This document shows, piece after piece, positions 5,840-6,013 of a stretch of DNA of 6,013 nt; within the stretch, counting starts at the first letter, position 1; every line of letters begins with the position of its first letter. A model generated the notes under the pieces. It searched no databases and was not told the origin of the DNA. It saw only the letters and a list, made by a program, of their open reading frames with translations. Location of the stretch: the NCBI GenBank assembly GCA_029261905.1, contig JAJDAM010000717.1, positions 1 through 6,013 on the forward strand. Reading direction: 5' to 3'. Origin of the DNA: Deltaproteobacteria bacterium. GTDB lineage: Bacteria > Myxococcota_A > UBA9160 > SMWR01. Both the position numbers and the translations under genes were made by a program.

Positions 5840-6013
5840 ATGAAAAGATCGAGCATTGCGTCGATGGCCTGGCGAAATCTGTGGCGCAATCGGCGGCGAA
5901 CGATCCTGACACTCTCGTCGATCGCATTCGGTACCAGCCTGGCAATCCTGTTCACCGGCATCGGCGATTCGAACTGGCGCGGAATGATCGACCTCGCCGC
6001 ACGAATGGGAGGT
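5840..6013 (+). CDS. Second FtsX/MacB-type ABC permease, N-terminal part
   Basis: Only the first 58 codons are present, and the frame is open to the right edge. The ATG at 5840 has GGAG 8 nt upstream. The start MKRSSIASMAWRNLWRNRRR, followed by a hydrophobic TM1 (about residues 21-41, TILTLSSIAFGTSLAILFTG), parallels the AWRNVWRNQRRTIVTIGAMS start of the preceding permease. The two are therefore paralogous subunits of one family. Two different adjacent permeases suggest a heteromeric LolC/LolE-type complex over a MacB homodimer. The conserved FtsX core, needed to confirm this, lies outside the window. Confidence 0.85.
   Translation, partial: MKRSSIASMAWRNLWRNRRRTILTLSSIAFGTSLAILFTGIGDSNWRGMIDLAARMGG

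Noticed and set aside
1..6013. Mobile element, CRISPR array or defence system
   Set aside because: No transposase, integrase, terminal inverted repeats, spaced short repeats or nuclease motifs were seen. RecG here is a stand-alone housekeeping helicase.

Overview
This is a GC-rich bacterial chromosomal segment with dense, single-copy, housekeeping-type genes. I see no mobile element, CRISPR array, tRNA or rRNA. Abundant GTG/TTG starts, Arg/Ala/Asp/Val-rich proteins, an envelope-type FtsX/MacB permease pair and a polyprenol-phosphate-mannose module suggest a Gram-negative lineage of the deltaproteobacterial/Myxococcota kind or a related uncultivated group. That placement is inferred from style, not from a marker gene.

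Layout, left to right: (1) the 5' part of a minus-strand, membrane-embedded GT39/ArnT-PMT-like glycosyltransferase (1-527, runs off the left edge); (2) a 125-bp divergent intergenic region holding a GC-rich inverted repeat; (3) a plus-strand polyprenol/dolichol-phosphate mannose synthase-type GT2 (653-1405); (4) a 22-bp convergent gap with a strong G-quadruplex motif on the minus strand; (5) minus-strand recG (1428-3947), longer than E. coli RecG because of an N-terminal helical extension, an acidic repeat linker and a wedge-domain insertion; (6) a 227-bp divergent region with hairpin-forming sequence and a 16-nt direct repeat just ahead of a strong Shine-Dalgarno; (7) a plus-strand operon made of a small VOC-fold protein (4184-4558), an FtsX/MacB-type ABC permease (4582-5796) and a second, paralogous permease (5840 onward, cut by the right edge).

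How the genes fit together: the two divergent glycosyltransferases look like the maker and a user of a lipid-linked sugar donor. The GT2 would charge polyprenyl phosphate with mannose or a similar sugar at the cytoplasmic face, and the GT39 would transfer it on the outer face. RecG is an unrelated DNA-repair gene. The right-hand operon is probably a LolCE- or MacB-like envelope transporter made of two different permease subunits. No ATPase gene is visible here and it probably lies beyond the right edge. The role of the VOC protein, whose usual metal ligands look partly lost, is unknown.

I did not find a clearly new biological system. The most interesting items are the G-quadruplex motif spanning the recG stop codon, the ligand-poor VOC protein leading a transporter operon, and the repeat and hairpin structure of that operon's leader.
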